A stretch of DNA of 64,000 bases from Schistocerca nitens (Eukaryota > Arthropoda > Insecta > Orthoptera > Acrididae), in assembly GCF_023898315.1 (NCBI RefSeq), contig NC_064622.1, positions 358,403,234-358,467,233 on the forward strand, written 5' to 3'. The notes beneath the pieces were generated by a model. It saw nothing but the letters and a program-made list of their open reading frames with translations, had not been told where the DNA came from and did no database searches. Shown in pieces: positions 47,090-58,194 of the stretch. The stretch's first letter is position 1, and each line of letters begins with the position of its first letter. The position numbers and the translations under genes are program-made.

Positions 47090-47410
47090 GGTGGAAATGA
47101 ACGATGTTTGAGAGTGCCCCTTGTATCAGAACCAAGAAAGTGATCCGCCGGTGTGGGGTAAGCCAGACTACCGTCTAGAACATTCTCCACGATAACTCCC
47201 ATTGTTCGTATCACTCACAACGCGTGCAGGCCTTACTACCTACGGAATTACTTCCGTGGCGACAGTGTTTTCATTGGTTTGTCGCAAAGGCCACCACGGT
47301 GCTGCGTTTTCCGTCGCCCACCGTACTCACAATTGAGGCCACCTTCACGACAGACGATATTCTCAGCTTTCATAATACCTACCTGTGGAATGCAGAGAAT
47401 CTCCATGGTA
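47090..47410 (+). pseudogene. DDE transposase remnant, upstream half
   Basis: A frame reads CGVSQTTVWNILHDN near 47150 and then TVLTIEATFTTDDILSFHNT, with the pattern V.FTDEATFTR.G..NSHN of a widespread insect transposase group; the Asp-Glu of the core is changed (TIEATF). It stops at 47410 where a Tc1 element is inserted at TA, and the reading resumes after that element. Confidence 0.6.
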
Positions 47411-48803
47411 CACGACTGGCCATTAAAATTGCTACACCACGAATATGACGTGCTACAGACGCGAAATTTGACCGACAGGTAGAAGATGCTGTGATATGCA
47501 AATGATTAGCTTTTCAGAGCATTCACACAAGGTTGGCGCCGGTGTCGACACCTACAACGTGCTGACATGAGGAAAGTTTCCAACCGATTTCTCATACAAA
47601 AACAGCAGTTGACCGGCGTTGCCCGGTGAAACGTTGTTGTGATGCCTCGTGTAAAGAGGAGAAATGCGTACCATCACGTTTCCGACTTTGATAAAGGTCG
47701 GATTGTAGCCTATCGCGATTGCGGTTTATCGTATCGCAACATTGTTGCTCGGGTTGGTCGAGATCCAATGACTGTTAGCAGAATATGAAATCGGTGGGTT
47801 CAGGAGGATAATACCGAACGCCTTGCTGGATCCCAACGGCCTCGTATAACTAGCAGTCGAGATGACAGGCATCTTATCCGCATGGTTGTAACGGATCGCG
47901 CAGCCACGTCTCGATCCCTGAGTCAACAGATGGGGACGTTTGCAAGACAACAGCCATCTGCACGAACAGTTCGACGACGTTTGCAGCAGCATGGACTATC
48001 AGCTCGGAGACCGTGGGACTGCGGTTACCCGTGACGCTGCATCACAGACAGGAGCGCCTGCGATGGTGTACTCAACGACGAACCTGGGTGCACGAATGGC
48101 AAAACGTCATTTTTTCGGATGAATCCAGGTTCTGTTTACAGCATCATGATGGTCGCATCCGTGTTTGGCGACATCGCAGTGAACGCATATTGGAAGCGTG
48201 TATTCGTCATCGCCCGGCGTGATGGTATGGGGTGCCATTGGTTACACGTCTCGGTCACCTCTTGTTCTCATTGACGGCACTTTGAACTGTGGACGTTACA
48301 TTTAAGATGTGTTACGACCCGTGGCTCTACCCTTCATTCGATCCCTGCGAAACCCTACATTTCAGTAGGATAATGCACGACCGCATGTTGCAGGTCCTGT
48401 ACGGGCCTTTCTGAATACAGAGAATGTTCGGCTGTTGCCCAGGCCAGCACATTATCCAGATCTCTCACCAATTGCAAACGTCTGGTCGATGGTGGCCGAG
48501 CAACTGGCTCGTCACAATACGCCAGTCACTACTCTTGATGAACTGTGGTATTGTGTTGAAGCTGCATGGGCAGCTGTACCTATACACGCCATCCAAGCTC
48601 TGTTTGACTCAATGCCCAGGCGTATCAAGGCCGTTATTACGGCCAGAGGTGGTTGCTCTGGGTACTGATTTCTCAGGATCTATGCACCCAAATTGCGTGA
48701 AGATGTGATCATATGTCAGTTCTAGTACAATATATTTGTCCAATGAATACCCGTTTGTCATCTGAATTTCTTCTTGGTGTAGCAATTTTAATGGCCAGTA
48801 GTG
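47411..48803 (+). mobile_element. Tc1 element, copy 3, inactive
   Basis: 1393-bp Tc1-type element flanked by TA (47409-47410 and 48804-48805). The inverted ends read CACGACTGGCCATTAAAATT at the left and CACTACTGGCCATTAAAATT from the right, followed in both by GCTACACCA. It is a different lineage from copies 1 and 2. Confidence 0.93.
47642..48668 (+). pseudogene. Tc1 transposase, copy 3
   Basis: The frame starts MPRVKRRNAYHHVSDFDKGR and ends GCSGY-stop. It has stops at about 47786, 48303 and 48365 and a frameshift near 48220. Catalytic blocks: VIFSDESRF, then Q-stop-DNARPHVAG, then PDLSPIANVW, so the third acidic residue (IE) has become Ala (GAA to GCA). The distance between second and third position is the usual 34. 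Confidence 0.9.
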
Positions 48804-49250
48804 TATAAGGCGGCAAACCATCAGCACCGGCTCAATGTCCGTGCGGAGACTGTTGACGGTTGCCTTGTGTAACCATTCATCCTTCTACAACGCCTCACGG
48901 ACGAGACATATCTACACTTCTGCAGGTGACTCCATCTTTCCTGCTGGATGGTGTGCCTTTTGTGGTACGAAGCGTAGTGTGACTGCTAGATTATGGTACT
49001 CCAGCCCAATGCCGTCGTGACTGTGGATGTAATACATTAGCACAGACTGAACATCCCTATTTGCCTGATGAGTTCTCACGCGGGCTTTCAGTCACTGAAA
49101 TTTTCACTCCCAAAAATCTTTTATCTCCAAATGGGTATACCTCCCTTGGAACCCATTTCAAGCCATATTTCCACGTGACCAGTTTTGTTCCTTAACCTGC
49201 GAAGGATCGTTTCCTGCAACTTGGCTCCTTATATTAAAATTGTCCTGTAG
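48804..49250 (+). pseudogene. DDE transposase remnant, downstream half
   Basis: Continuation of 47090-47410. A frame reads KAANHQHRLNVRAETVDGCL, then PFILLQRLTDETYLHFCR, resembling the H.HRFSVNVWAG and LNG..YL.FL blocks of the same transposase group. Stops and frame changes throughout. Confidence 0.55.
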
Positions 49251-49289
49251 ATTCACTGACAAGTCATGGGATAGCGATATTCACATATA

Positions 49290-50366
49290 CAGGTGGTAGT
49301 AGTATCGCGTCCACAAGGTATAAAAGGGCAGCGCATTGGCGGAGCTGTCGATTGTACTCAGGTGATTCATGTGAAAAGGTTCCCGACGTGGTTACGGCTG
49401 CACGACTGCAATTAACATTCGAAGCGAAATGGTAGTTTGAGCTAGACGCATGGGACATTCCATTTTGAGAATCGTTAGGGGATTCAGTATTCTGAGATCC
49501 ACAGCGTCAAGAGTGTACCAACAAGACCAATTATCTTGCACCACGGACAACACAGTGGCCGACAGCTATCACTTAACCATCGAGAGCAGCAGCGTTTTCG
49601 TAGAGTCGTCAGTGATAACAGACAAGCAACAGTGCGTGAAATAAGAGCAAAAATCAATGTGTGACGTACGACCAACGTATCCGTTAGGACAGTCCGGTGA
49701 ATTGTGGCGTTAATCGGCTGTGGCTGCAGGCGATCGACGCGAGTGTCTTTGCTAACAGTACGATATCGCCTTCTGTGCCACTCCTGGGTTCGTGACCGTA
49801 TCAATTGGACCCTAGACGACTGGAAAACAGTGGTCTGGTGAAATGAGACCCGATTTAATTTGGAAAGAGCTGATGATAGGATTCGAGTGTGGCACCATGG
49901 ACCACTGTGCAAGCTGGTGGTGGCTGCATAATGGTGTGGGCTGTATTTACGTGGAATGGACCAGGTCATCCGATCCATCTCAGCCTACCATTAACTGGAA
50001 GCGGTTATGTTCGCTTACCTGGATACCATTTGCAGCCGGTCGTGGACTTCATGTTCCCAAAGAATTTTTTATGGATGACAAAGCCACCGGTTTGAAGATC
50101 ATTCAGCACAGTTCCAGTGAATGATTTTTTTATCACTCAGATCTCACGATATGAATCCCATCGAGCATTTATGGGACCTAAGCGGGAGGTCAGTTCGTGC
50201 ACAAAATCCTGCACCGACAACAGTTTCGCAGTTATGGACGGCTATAGAGGCAACATGGCTTAATATTTTTTGTTGAGTCCGTAACACGTCGAGTTGCTAC
50301 ACGACACCGGGTGAAAGGCTGTCTGACACGATATTAGGAGGTATCCTATGACTTTTGCCACTTGAG
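49290..50366 (+). mobile_element. Degenerate Tc1-like element
   Basis: Ends are CAGGTGGTAGTAGTATCGCG at the left and, from the right, CTCAAGTGGCAAAAGTCATA, flanked by TA; the two are only loosely similar. Between them fragments of a transposase appear: FEAKW, VWNGPGHPIHLSLP-like and NFLWMTKPPV-like blocks and a NPIEHLWDL block near 50155. The reading is broken everywhere. Confidence 0.6.
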
Positions 50367-50419
50367 TATGTGAGAAATTGGAAGGACAATATAAAACGCA
50401 TTAAAGAGTAAAATGACTA

Positions 50420-50680
50420 AATGTTATAAACGGAGCACAGTGTTATATGTCTCAGAACCTGGACAATGCGTAAAGAAGAAGAAAGAAGAATAGAGACACT
50501 GGAAACTTTGGTATGGAGGAAACTAGAGGGTGTGTGTTCCGAAGGCAGAGTGACGAACGAGGACGTGTTGAAAAGAATTGCAGAAAACAACAACAAACAC
50601 AATAAGTACATGAATGCGATACTGTGTGGCCTCATGTTGAGACACCAATGTTCAGTCCAGCAGCAAACTGAATTGATGCT
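50420..50680 (+). mobile_element. RTE-type LINE fragment
   Basis: Frame 50466-50720 reads KEEERRIETLETLVWRKLEG and VTNEDVLKRIAEN, matching the KRIEAFEMWCYRRMLKI and NEEVLRRIGEE blocks of the LINEs in this window. The rest has eroded and no tail is visible. Confidence 0.65.
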
Positions 50681-50699
50681 AAACAGAAAGAAAACGAAA

Positions 50700-51355
50700 A
50701 GAAGTAGTAGATACCACTAACGGAGAGTTTGAAGGAGGAAAGCGATAACTACGTGGAACTGAAGAGGAAAGCACGAGACGAAGAGAGGTGGACAAGTACC
50801 GTCTGTATACCTGGCGCAGGGCGCAACCACTGCTGATTATGATTAAATGGTTTTTCGTCTCTGTGAAATCTGTACCTCTAAAATTAAATGAAATGTTCGT
50901 TCGGCATATTAGGCTGAGTGTCCGAGTTAGGTCTCCTGATGGAAATATTTTTATTTGACGCCACATTGGGGACTTGCTTGCCGATGATCATGAAACGACG
51001 ATAGGACATTTATTTATTTATTTCTCAAGTAAAGATCTGCAGCTTTTCGTTATATAGCAGACAGCGCATTGTGTGATTTTACATGTTATATCGTACAAAT
51101 TCAGTTTTATTACTAGTACATTTGTCTGAGAAATTTACAAAAGGATGAAATAAAAAATAACAAATAAAAAATATACAAAAACTCCAATAATAGGTTATGG
51201 ATGTATTTTAAGTTAAAAGTGTACTTAGTTGAAGAAACAAGAGACAGCAATTTGACTTACATCTGATATGACAGTTCTTCCCTTGTGTATGGTTACAATA
51301 GGACATCACAGCACCCATCGAACCCGAGCCTCTCGCACTACATTCAGCCACGCTG
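50700..51355. other. Intergenic DNA
   Basis: AT-rich, no recognisable feature. Confidence 0.5.
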
Positions 51356-51356
51356 A

Positions 51357-51520
51357 TAATTTTTTTTTTCGTTAATCTCATTTTGTTAGTTATTGTTCGT
51401 GGCGGGCGTCCCATGACACTTTTTGAAATTCATCGTTGATCCATTAACTTAGTTTATTTTATTGCAGAGGACAGACAGCCCTCCGGCCGAACACGCTGAG
51501 CTACAGTGCCGGCATCAGTC
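51357..51520 (-). mobile_element. tRNA-derived SINE, fourth type
   Basis: On the minus strand: ggcactgtagctcagcgtgt, a tRNA-like A-box, then agggctgtctgtcctctgca, ggatcaacgatgaatttcaa and a tail of A. I recall this SINE-like unit from several arthropod genomes. No target duplication is clear. Confidence 0.6.
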
Positions 51521-52100
51521 AGCTAACGATTAAATGCGTTTTGTAAGCCAATTATTGTTAAGAAAGGCCTTAAGTTTTTCAGACTCACTACGATCATATG
51601 TGGTTTTTTTTTTTTCACATTTCGTAAGTCGAGATTTCAGTCGCAGGCTCCACTTGCTGGACATTCAAATTACTGATATGTCTGTATTTTCTTCTGCGGA
51701 ATGGACTCCAACAGAACAGACTTGGTAAATAAGAGATGTTTTATTACCATAATTTTATTTATGTCTATGTGTTGTGCGGTTCGTAAAATGTTGCACTGCA
51801 CTCCTTAAACGGGGCCAAGAAGTGCTGCTGTCTTCAATGGAGGGACGCTGAGCTTTGCCCTGATCCAGTTTATTTTTGAGAAAAGACATTCTACGCATGT
51901 CGGGAAGGCTGTGGCTTTTAAATACTTCACCTACGTCATATCGTAGGTTATAGCTGTAGAGACGTCTAAATCCGCAGATTTCTTGAAAGTGAAAGAAATG
52001 AAGTCTCTATAGTTGCAAGCCCGAAATCTAGCGGACCACTTCAAAATCGAGTGTAGAAAATTTTAAGCCCTAACCAGAAACCTCCTTAAGTTATTGTGTG
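51521..52100. other. Intergenic DNA
   Basis: No feature recognised. Confidence 0.5.
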
Positions 52101-52105
52101 ATTGC

Positions 52106-52690
52106 AGATGAAAGTGGAAGCACAATTACACCTCAGAAAAAAAAATTGTTTCAGACAGAGAGTTGTAGGCGAATCTGCACCAAAGAAAGAGAAGACGGCT
52201 CAATGGACGGCAAAAATGGTGAATGTTATTTATGAGTCAAAGGGCGCCATCAAACCATTTGGGAAAGCCTCAGAAAATATAATTCTCTCACTACCTGATA
52301 TTAACGGACCGTTTTCACAGCGAGCTGAATCAGAATTGACGTAGATGAATACTCAATAAATGAGTTCCTACAGGATAACGCGCATACTCTCACACTTGAA
52401 GCGCCGCGTCGATACAAATCCACACCATGGTCTTCGAAACAGTTCCACACCCACCTTGGTCCCCACATTTTGATCACGTGGCTGTTTTTTCTTTATTGCA
52501 TACTAACAGCTTCGAGGGAAGAAAGTATGGTCGAATTTGGAGGTTGCCTGTTATGTAGAGGAGTACTATGCAGAGTCGGCTGCAGTTATCTTTTCTGAGG
52601 GAGTAAAGTACTGGAGTCTCTCTAGAAGAAATGGACTGAGATAAATGGAGATTATGTTCAGAAATAAATTTTCGATGTATTGTCCGGAAA
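52106..52690 (+). pseudogene. Mariner transposase C-terminal remnant
   Basis: Frame 52102-52344 reads GESAPKKEKTAQWTAKMVNV and IYESKGAI, resembling the GE.APKKAKTV..AGKVMA..FWDSKGVI block of mariner transposases. After it come ETVPHPPWSPHFDHVAVFSL (cf. PHPPYSPDLAPSDF) and a GRKVWSNLEVACYVEEYYAE block. The third catalytic position (SD) is lost in the HFDHVA region. Many stops. Confidence 0.65.
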
Positions 52691-52987
52691 TGACTGTTTC
52701 TTCTTGTTCAACCGATGAGGCGTGAGTGATAACTGACGTTTCGCCAGATGAACTGGATGGCCTTCTCATAGACTTACCTTGCTCAAGGCAGACTGAAATG
52801 GAGCTAGTGGATGGAGGTTATGTGTCTTCGCAGCAGCACTACCCCAGTGCCTCTCCGTAGCCTTGTGTCTTCCCACTTGCTGCCAGTATCTGCGGCTGTC
52901 GTTCTCAGGAATTCAATATCCGCTTATCCTAAGGCTTCTCTGTTTCTAGTTTAAGTTATTACCGTGTTTGTAGATCTCGATGGCTTC

Positions 52988-53187
52988 AAAAATGGTTCAA
53001 ATTGCTCTGAGCACTATGGGACTTAACTTCTGAGGTCATCAGTCCCCTAGAAATTAGAACTAATTAAACCTAACTAACCTAAGGACATCACACACATCCA
53101 TGCCCGAGGCAGGATTCGAACCAGCGACCGTAGCGGTCGCTCGGCTCCAGACTGTAGTGCTTAGAACCGCTCGGCCACTCCGGCCGG
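52988..53187 (-). mobile_element. tRNA-headed SINE
   Basis: Minus-strand common SINE: aaaaatggttcaaattgctc at the left, gaaccgctcggccactccgg at the right. It is flanked by the 12-bp duplication CTCGATGGCTTC (52976-52987 and 53188-53199). Confidence 0.94.
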
Positions 53188-53199
53188 CTCGATGGCTTC

Positions 53200-53807
53200 C
53201 CAAAGGAAGATGATATGGTAATTCATTTTAAACAGACATAACTTTAGTTTCGCTGAATTTTATACAATGTTTCACAGCATTCCACACATTCTGTGATGAA
53301 ACTGGAGATTGTACCATACTCCTTCTATAGAAGAAGTCGATCAACCACTTTACTGAAAAACACTGTCCACTAACTGAGATTTGAATAGTGTATCTGTAAT
53401 TTTGTACGAGCATGAAACTTTTTACTTACATATGTCATTCTATTGTAATTTATTCAAACAGATTATTCATTTCAAAAAATTGAATAATTATTGCAGTTTA
53501 AAAATTATTTTATTACATTACTCTATTAGCTAAAGTAAATAAAATTGTGGTATGTGACTGTCATGTAACAAATCTCTCAGAAAAATGTAGGCCCCTGACT
53601 CAAAACAACTGCAATTACGTTTTATTTCATATATATTAAATAATTTTTTTGAAGATAAATAACTTTTCTGCAAATTTAAAATTCATTTAAATGTCAATAT
53701 ATCAAGAATTATCTTGTTGTGTAGCTGAAATCTTCAATATTTCATATTTGTGATTTTGTAGTATACAAAACTTAAATGTCCATTATCAGTTTCTGAATTC
53801 CAAATAA
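53200..53807. other. Intergenic DNA with a dispersed repeat
   Basis: AT-rich. Bases 53540-53640 are repeated at 55757-55852 (described separately). Confidence 0.5.
53540..53640. repeat. ~100-bp direct repeat, copy 1
   Basis: Reads aattgtggtatgtgactgtc, later ctcagaaaaatgtaggcccctga and ttttatttcatatatatt. It matches 55757-55852 with about a dozen differences. Confidence 0.75.
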
Positions 53808-53809
53808 TA

Positions 53810-55231
53810 CACTCCTGGAAATTGAAATAAGAACACCGTGAATTCATTGTCCCAGGAAGGGGAAACTTTATTGACACATTCCTGGGGTCAGATACATCAC
53901 ATGATCACACTGACAGAACCACAGGCACATAGACACAGGCAACAGAGCATGCACAATGTCGGCACTAGTACAGTGTATATCCACCTTTCGCAGCAATGCA
54001 GGCTGCTATTCTCCCATGGAGACGATCGTAGAGATGCTGGATGTAGTCCTGTGCAACGGCTTGCCATGCCATTTCCACCTGGCGCCTCAGTTGGACCAGC
54101 GTTCGTGCTGGACGTGCAGACCGCGTGAGACGACGCTTCATCCAGTCCCAAACATGCTCAATGGGGGACAGATCCGGAGATCTTGCTGGCCAGGGTAGTT
54201 GACTTACACCTTCTAGAGCACGTTGGGTGGCACGGGATACATGCGGACGTGCATTGTCCTGTTGGAACAGCAAGTTCCCTTGCCGGTCTAGGAATGGTAG
54301 AACGATGGGTTCGATGACGGTTTGGATGTACCGTGCACTATTCAGTGTCCCCTCGACGATCACCAGTGGTGTACGGCCAGTGTAGGAGATCGCTCCCCAC
54401 ACCATGATGCCGGGTGTTGGCCCTGTGTGCCTCGGTCGTATGCAGTCCTGATTGTGGCGCTCACCTGCACGGCGCCAAACACGCATACGACCATCATTGG
54501 CACCAAGGCAGAAGCGACTCTCATCGCTGAAGACGACACGTCTCCATTCGTCCCTCCATTCACGCCTGTCGCGACACCACTGGAGGCGGGCTGCACGATG
54601 TTGGGGCGTGAGCGGAAGACGGCCTAACGGTGTGCGGGACCGTAGCCCAGCTTCATGGAGACGGTTGCGAATGGTCCTCGCCGATACCCCAGGAGCAACA
54701 GTGTCCCTAATTTGCTGGGAAGTGGCGGTGCGGTCCCCTACGGCACTGCGTAGGATCCTACGGTCTTGGCGTGCATCCGTGCGTCGCTGCGGTCCGGTCC
54801 CAGGTCGACGGGCACGTGCACCTTCCGCCGACCACTGGCGACAACATCGATGTACTGTGGAGACCTCACGCCCCACGTGTTGAGCAATTCGGCGGTACGT
54901 CCACCCGGCCTCCCGCATGCCCACTATACGCCCTCGCTCAAAGTCCGTCAACTGCACATACGGTTCACGTCCACGCTGTCGCGGCATGCTACCAGTGTTA
55001 AAGACTGCGATGGAGCTCCGTATGCCACGGCAAACTGGCTGACACTGACGGCGGCGGTGCACAAATGCTGCGCAGCTAGCGCCATTCGACGGCCAACACC
55101 GCGGTTCCTGGTGTGTCCGCTGTGCCGTGCGTGTGATCATTGCTTGTACAGCCCTCTCGCAGTGTCCGGAGCAAGTATGGTGGGTCTGACACACCGGAGT
55201 CAATGTGTTCTTTTTTCCATTTCCAGGAGTG
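53810..55231 (-). mobile_element. Tc1 element, copy 2, apparently intact
   Basis: 1422-bp Tc1-type transposon flanked by TA (53808-53809 and 55232-55233). The inverted ends read CACTCCTGGAAATTGAAATA and, from the right, CACTCCTGGAAATGGAAAAA, matching at about 25 of 27 bases. The transposase frame is open from start to stop. It is nearly identical to copy 1 at 35429-37370, so both moved recently. Confidence 0.96.
53965..54987 (-). CDS. Tc1-type transposase, full-length
   Basis: 340 residues from MPRQRGREPYVQLTDFERG to GGYTLY. I chose ATG 54985-54987 because it matches the usual Tc1 N-terminus and length; the frame is open for 72 more codons upstream, but that part lies in the 5' noncoding region and terminal repeat. 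Two helix-turn-helix units span about residues 11-50 and 70-115, with a RRPGTGPQR hook between. Catalytic residues: D155 in VVFSDESRF, D244 in LLFQQDNARPH and E277 in SPDLSPIEHVWD. Only 32 residues lie between D244 and E277, against 34 usual for Tc1; copy 1 has the same spacing. It would cut and paste the element at TA sites. No other gene shares its promoter. Function is inferred from motifs. Confidence 0.93.
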   Translation of the reverse strand: MPRQRGREPYVQLTDFERGRIVGMREAGWTYRRIAQHVGREVSTVHRCCRQWSAEGARARRPGTGPQRRTDARQDRRILRSAVGDRTATSQQIRDTVAPGVSARTIRNRLHEAGLRSRTPLGRLPLTPQHRAARLQWCRDRREWRDEWRRVVFSDESRFCLGANDGRMRVWRRAGERHNQDCIRPRHTGPTPGIMVWGAISYTGRTPLVIVEGTLNSARYIQTVIEPIVLPFLDRQGNLLFQQDNARPHVSRATQRALEGVSQLPWPARSPDLSPIEHVWDWMKRRLTRSARPARTLVQLRRQVEMAWQAVAQDYIQHLYDRLHGRIAACIAAKGGYTLY

Positions 55232-55233
55232 TA

Positions 55234-56881
55234 TATTTCAACAAATAACTTTGAAGTAACTTCACAACTATCGTTCTTGGAGATATTACGACTAGATCGT
55301 TTCTATGAAATAAAAAAAATTAAAATTTGTTTAATTAAGAAAATTTGAATAGACAGTGCCTATCTCTAACCTGCCTTTAGCAGAGCTGTGAAAAGCTCAG
55401 TGCGATGCTCTAAAATCATAAGTCATAACCACAAATCAAAATACGCTCATATTTAATATTTAAACGAAACTGGTCGGCACCTTCTTTGCAATGGAACACC
55501 ATCACAGTGAGACAAACAAATTAGGAATGTTGCTGTTATATTTGTTTTTAGAAGATCTCCTAACCAGGATCAGTTGTAGGACAGTAGTTTGGTTCTGACA
55601 GTCAAAACAAATCTGAGTTTAATAAGTCACTTATGCACTCTAAGATCTTGGACATGCCATACTGAAGAGACAGAAAATAAATTTCCAACGAAATGAACAT
55701 AAAACCTCGTAATGTTCACTGAAAAAGTGCTCCAACACCAACAGCGCAGAGTCACCTAAAATTGTGATATGTGACTGTTGTGTAACAAATTTCTCAGAGA
55801 AATGCTGGCCCCTGATTTAAAATAAGTATATTTACTTTTTATTTCATTTATATTAATATTACCTGAATGAATGTATAAATATTTGTTTAAACAGAACATT
55901 TTAAACATCAGTTTTTGATATAATAAATTTGTAGTAAAAAGTAACTACGTAAAACATGAAATTCCATGTAAAACGTTTGTAATTTTTGAAGTTACTTGGA
56001 AGAATGATGTTAAGATGTGTTGATATACGTTCCAATGTAGTCCAAACGATTGTGAATTCGCCAAGGTTGGAGATACCGTAAAATTGCAGTATCATGGATG
56101 AAATCGTAACACTCACCAAAACTGCTAAGCGGACAGCAATAGGAAACATTATTTATGAATGGGTGTTAAACTGTAGAACTTAAGCGATATTTAGAGGAAT
56201 CAATCATCTAGGCAGCAACAGAAGAAGATATTTACGAAGGAGACAAGTTCATTTGAATTGCTTGTTATTATCTGTATCCAGCTGGTTAATTCTGCAGGCA
56301 ACTTGCAATCATAGGCAATAAGTTGCTGATATCTCAGTTACGCAATGTGAGAGCGCGTTTGGAACTAGCCAAAAATGTAAATTAATTATCGAATTTATTA
56401 TTCTTCATATTTGTTAAGAAGTTCATGTCGTTGCAGTATGCGGGGGCCGTTAGAATGCTTACCCACAGCCGATTCCTCCGTCTGTCCCTTCATGCAACAT
56501 TATACAGGGTCTTTCATACATTTCGCAATTTTTAAAAATGCAATAATTAAGTTAAAAATGCTTCGAAATAAAAAATTCTTTTTTATTTTCGTCTACATAC
56601 GCACCCATTCAAGTGCGGAAGATTATATCAGGCATATGTCAGCCTCCACTATCTCGGTTTATGTAGTTCGTGATGACCCTTTCACAGACACCTCTGTTGG
56701 TATCTTTGATGAAACGTTGGTTTTCTTCCTTAAGTTAGAGAGTTGTTTGTGGTTTATTCTCGTAGGCCTTGGACTTCACATAACATTTATTTATCAATCG
56801 CAGAACTGTTGATGCTGTAGGAGCATTATTACGCAAAGATCTTGCGAAGTCTACGAACAGTCTATATATAGCACTCGCCGG
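55234..56881. other. Intergenic DNA
   Basis: AT-rich. Contains the second copy of the ~100-bp repeat at 55757-55852. A 133-codon frame at 56411-56812 shows no motif I recognise. Confidence 0.5.
55757..55852. repeat. ~100-bp direct repeat, copy 2
   Basis: Second copy of 53540-53640: aattgtgatatgtgactgtt, ctcagagaaatgctggcccctga. The Tc1 element lies between the copies. Confidence 0.75.
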
Positions 56882-56893
56882 TTCTGTAAAGGG

Positions 56894-57092
56894 CCGGCCG
56901 GGGTGGCCGAGCGGTTCTAGGCGCTACAGTCTGGAACCGCGTGACCGCTACGGTCGCAGGTTCGAATCCTGCCTCGGGCATGGATGTGTGTGATGTCCTT
57001 AGGTTAGTTAGGTTTAGGTAGTTCTAAGTTCTAGGGGACTGATGACCTAAGATGTTAAGTCACATAGTGCTCAGAGCCATTTGAACCATTTT
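56894..57092 (+). mobile_element. tRNA-headed SINE
   Basis: Head ccggccggggtggccgagcg, B-box ggttcgaatcctg, body ttaggttagttaggtttagg, end atttgaaccatttt. It is flanked by the 12-bp duplication TTCTGTAAAGGG (56882-56893 and 57093-57104). Confidence 0.95.
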
Positions 57093-57363
57093 TTCTGTAA
57101 AGGGTTTTCACAATGATAACACGTTCCACCTTTGTGAACCACTCCATGGCAACTGAGAACCTGAAATACACAAATAACGTTTGATCAAGTTATCAGAATG
57201 ACAATCGATATTGAAAGTAATAAGTACAGTGCTCTAAGCTTGGAAAAAAAATTTTCGTTTTGTTTAAAAATTGTGTGATCTATGAAAGATCCGGTGTAAG
57301 TGACATGATCCAGGTGTTTAGGGGTCGTCCCATCATTCAGGTATATACTTCGCCTTAAATGTA

Positions 57364-57662
57364 GTCCGCAGTGCGTGGTCCAGTGGCTAGCGTTGCTGCC
57401 TCTGGATCATGGGGCCACGGGTTCGATTCCGGGCTACGTTTGGGACTTTGTCTGCCCGAGGACTGGATGTTTGTGTTGTCCTCATCGTTCCATCATCATC
57501 ATCATCATCATCATCCTTCGTTCCATCATCATCATCATCATCATTCTTCGTGACAGTGGCTCGATCGGACTGTGTAGAAATTGGACTGCGAAAAAATTGG
57601 GACCTTGTACGGGCGCTGTGACCGCGCAGTTGAGCGCCCCACAAACCAAACATCACCATCAT
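57364..57662 (+). mobile_element. SINE, fifth type, with TCA-repeat body
   Basis: tRNA-like head with gtggtccagtggctagcgtt A-box and acgggttcgattccg B-box, then a body with two (ATC/TCA)n tracts and gcgcagttgagcgccccaca. It is flanked by the 13-bp duplication CGCCTTAAATGTA (57351-57363 and 57663-57675). Confidence 0.92.
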
Positions 57663-57675
57663 CGCCTTAAATGTA

Positions 57676-58187
57676 CGGTATTCGGTGAATCCTTGACGCT
57701 GTCTGTGGGTTCCGTTTGCCTTTAGCCTATCTGAGGCTCTCAAAAATTTTCTTAGTCGGTTTGTATACTAGCTTTACACCTTGTTTTATATTTATAGTGT
57801 GCCTATCACCCAGCGATGTAATGTCCTCCGTTTGCGATGCTACAGCTCTATTGCGATGCTGCAGCTCTAGTCAGTCCATCACGAGCGATGGAGGATGATT
57901 CTTTGGCAGTGTCATCCACTCATGGTGGTGGAACTTCAGATTATCGGTCTACCAGCCGTCGGCCAAAGAGCCCGAAACAAACACCTCAACCCAATACGTA
58001 AAGTACGGGTTGCGAATGTCTCAGAGATTTACAAATAATTTTTAGTTTTCGTAAAAGGTGCACATCTACGGTAAATATGTCACTAGTCTGCATATCGTTT
58101 TGACCACTATAATGTTGTATAGACATGGTCCTACTTCGAGTAGTATTTATTTGACTTCTTTCGTTATTTGCACTTATTCAGTCGGCT
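57676..58187. other. Intergenic DNA
   Basis: No feature recognised. Confidence 0.5.
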
Positions 58188-58194
58188 ATAGGGG

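Noticed and set aside
54322..55248. Long plus-strand frames antisense to the Tc1 transposase (also 36125-36858 minus)
   Set aside because: GC-rich shadow frames of the transposase; the same shadows occur in copy 1.
56411..56812. 133-codon frame as a host gene exon
   Set aside because: No domain, no splice context that I can support, and the surroundings are repeat-derived.
57371..57743. Open frames with His, Ile or Asp runs
   Set aside because: They are the TCA/ATC tracts of the SINE at 57364-57662 read in different frames.
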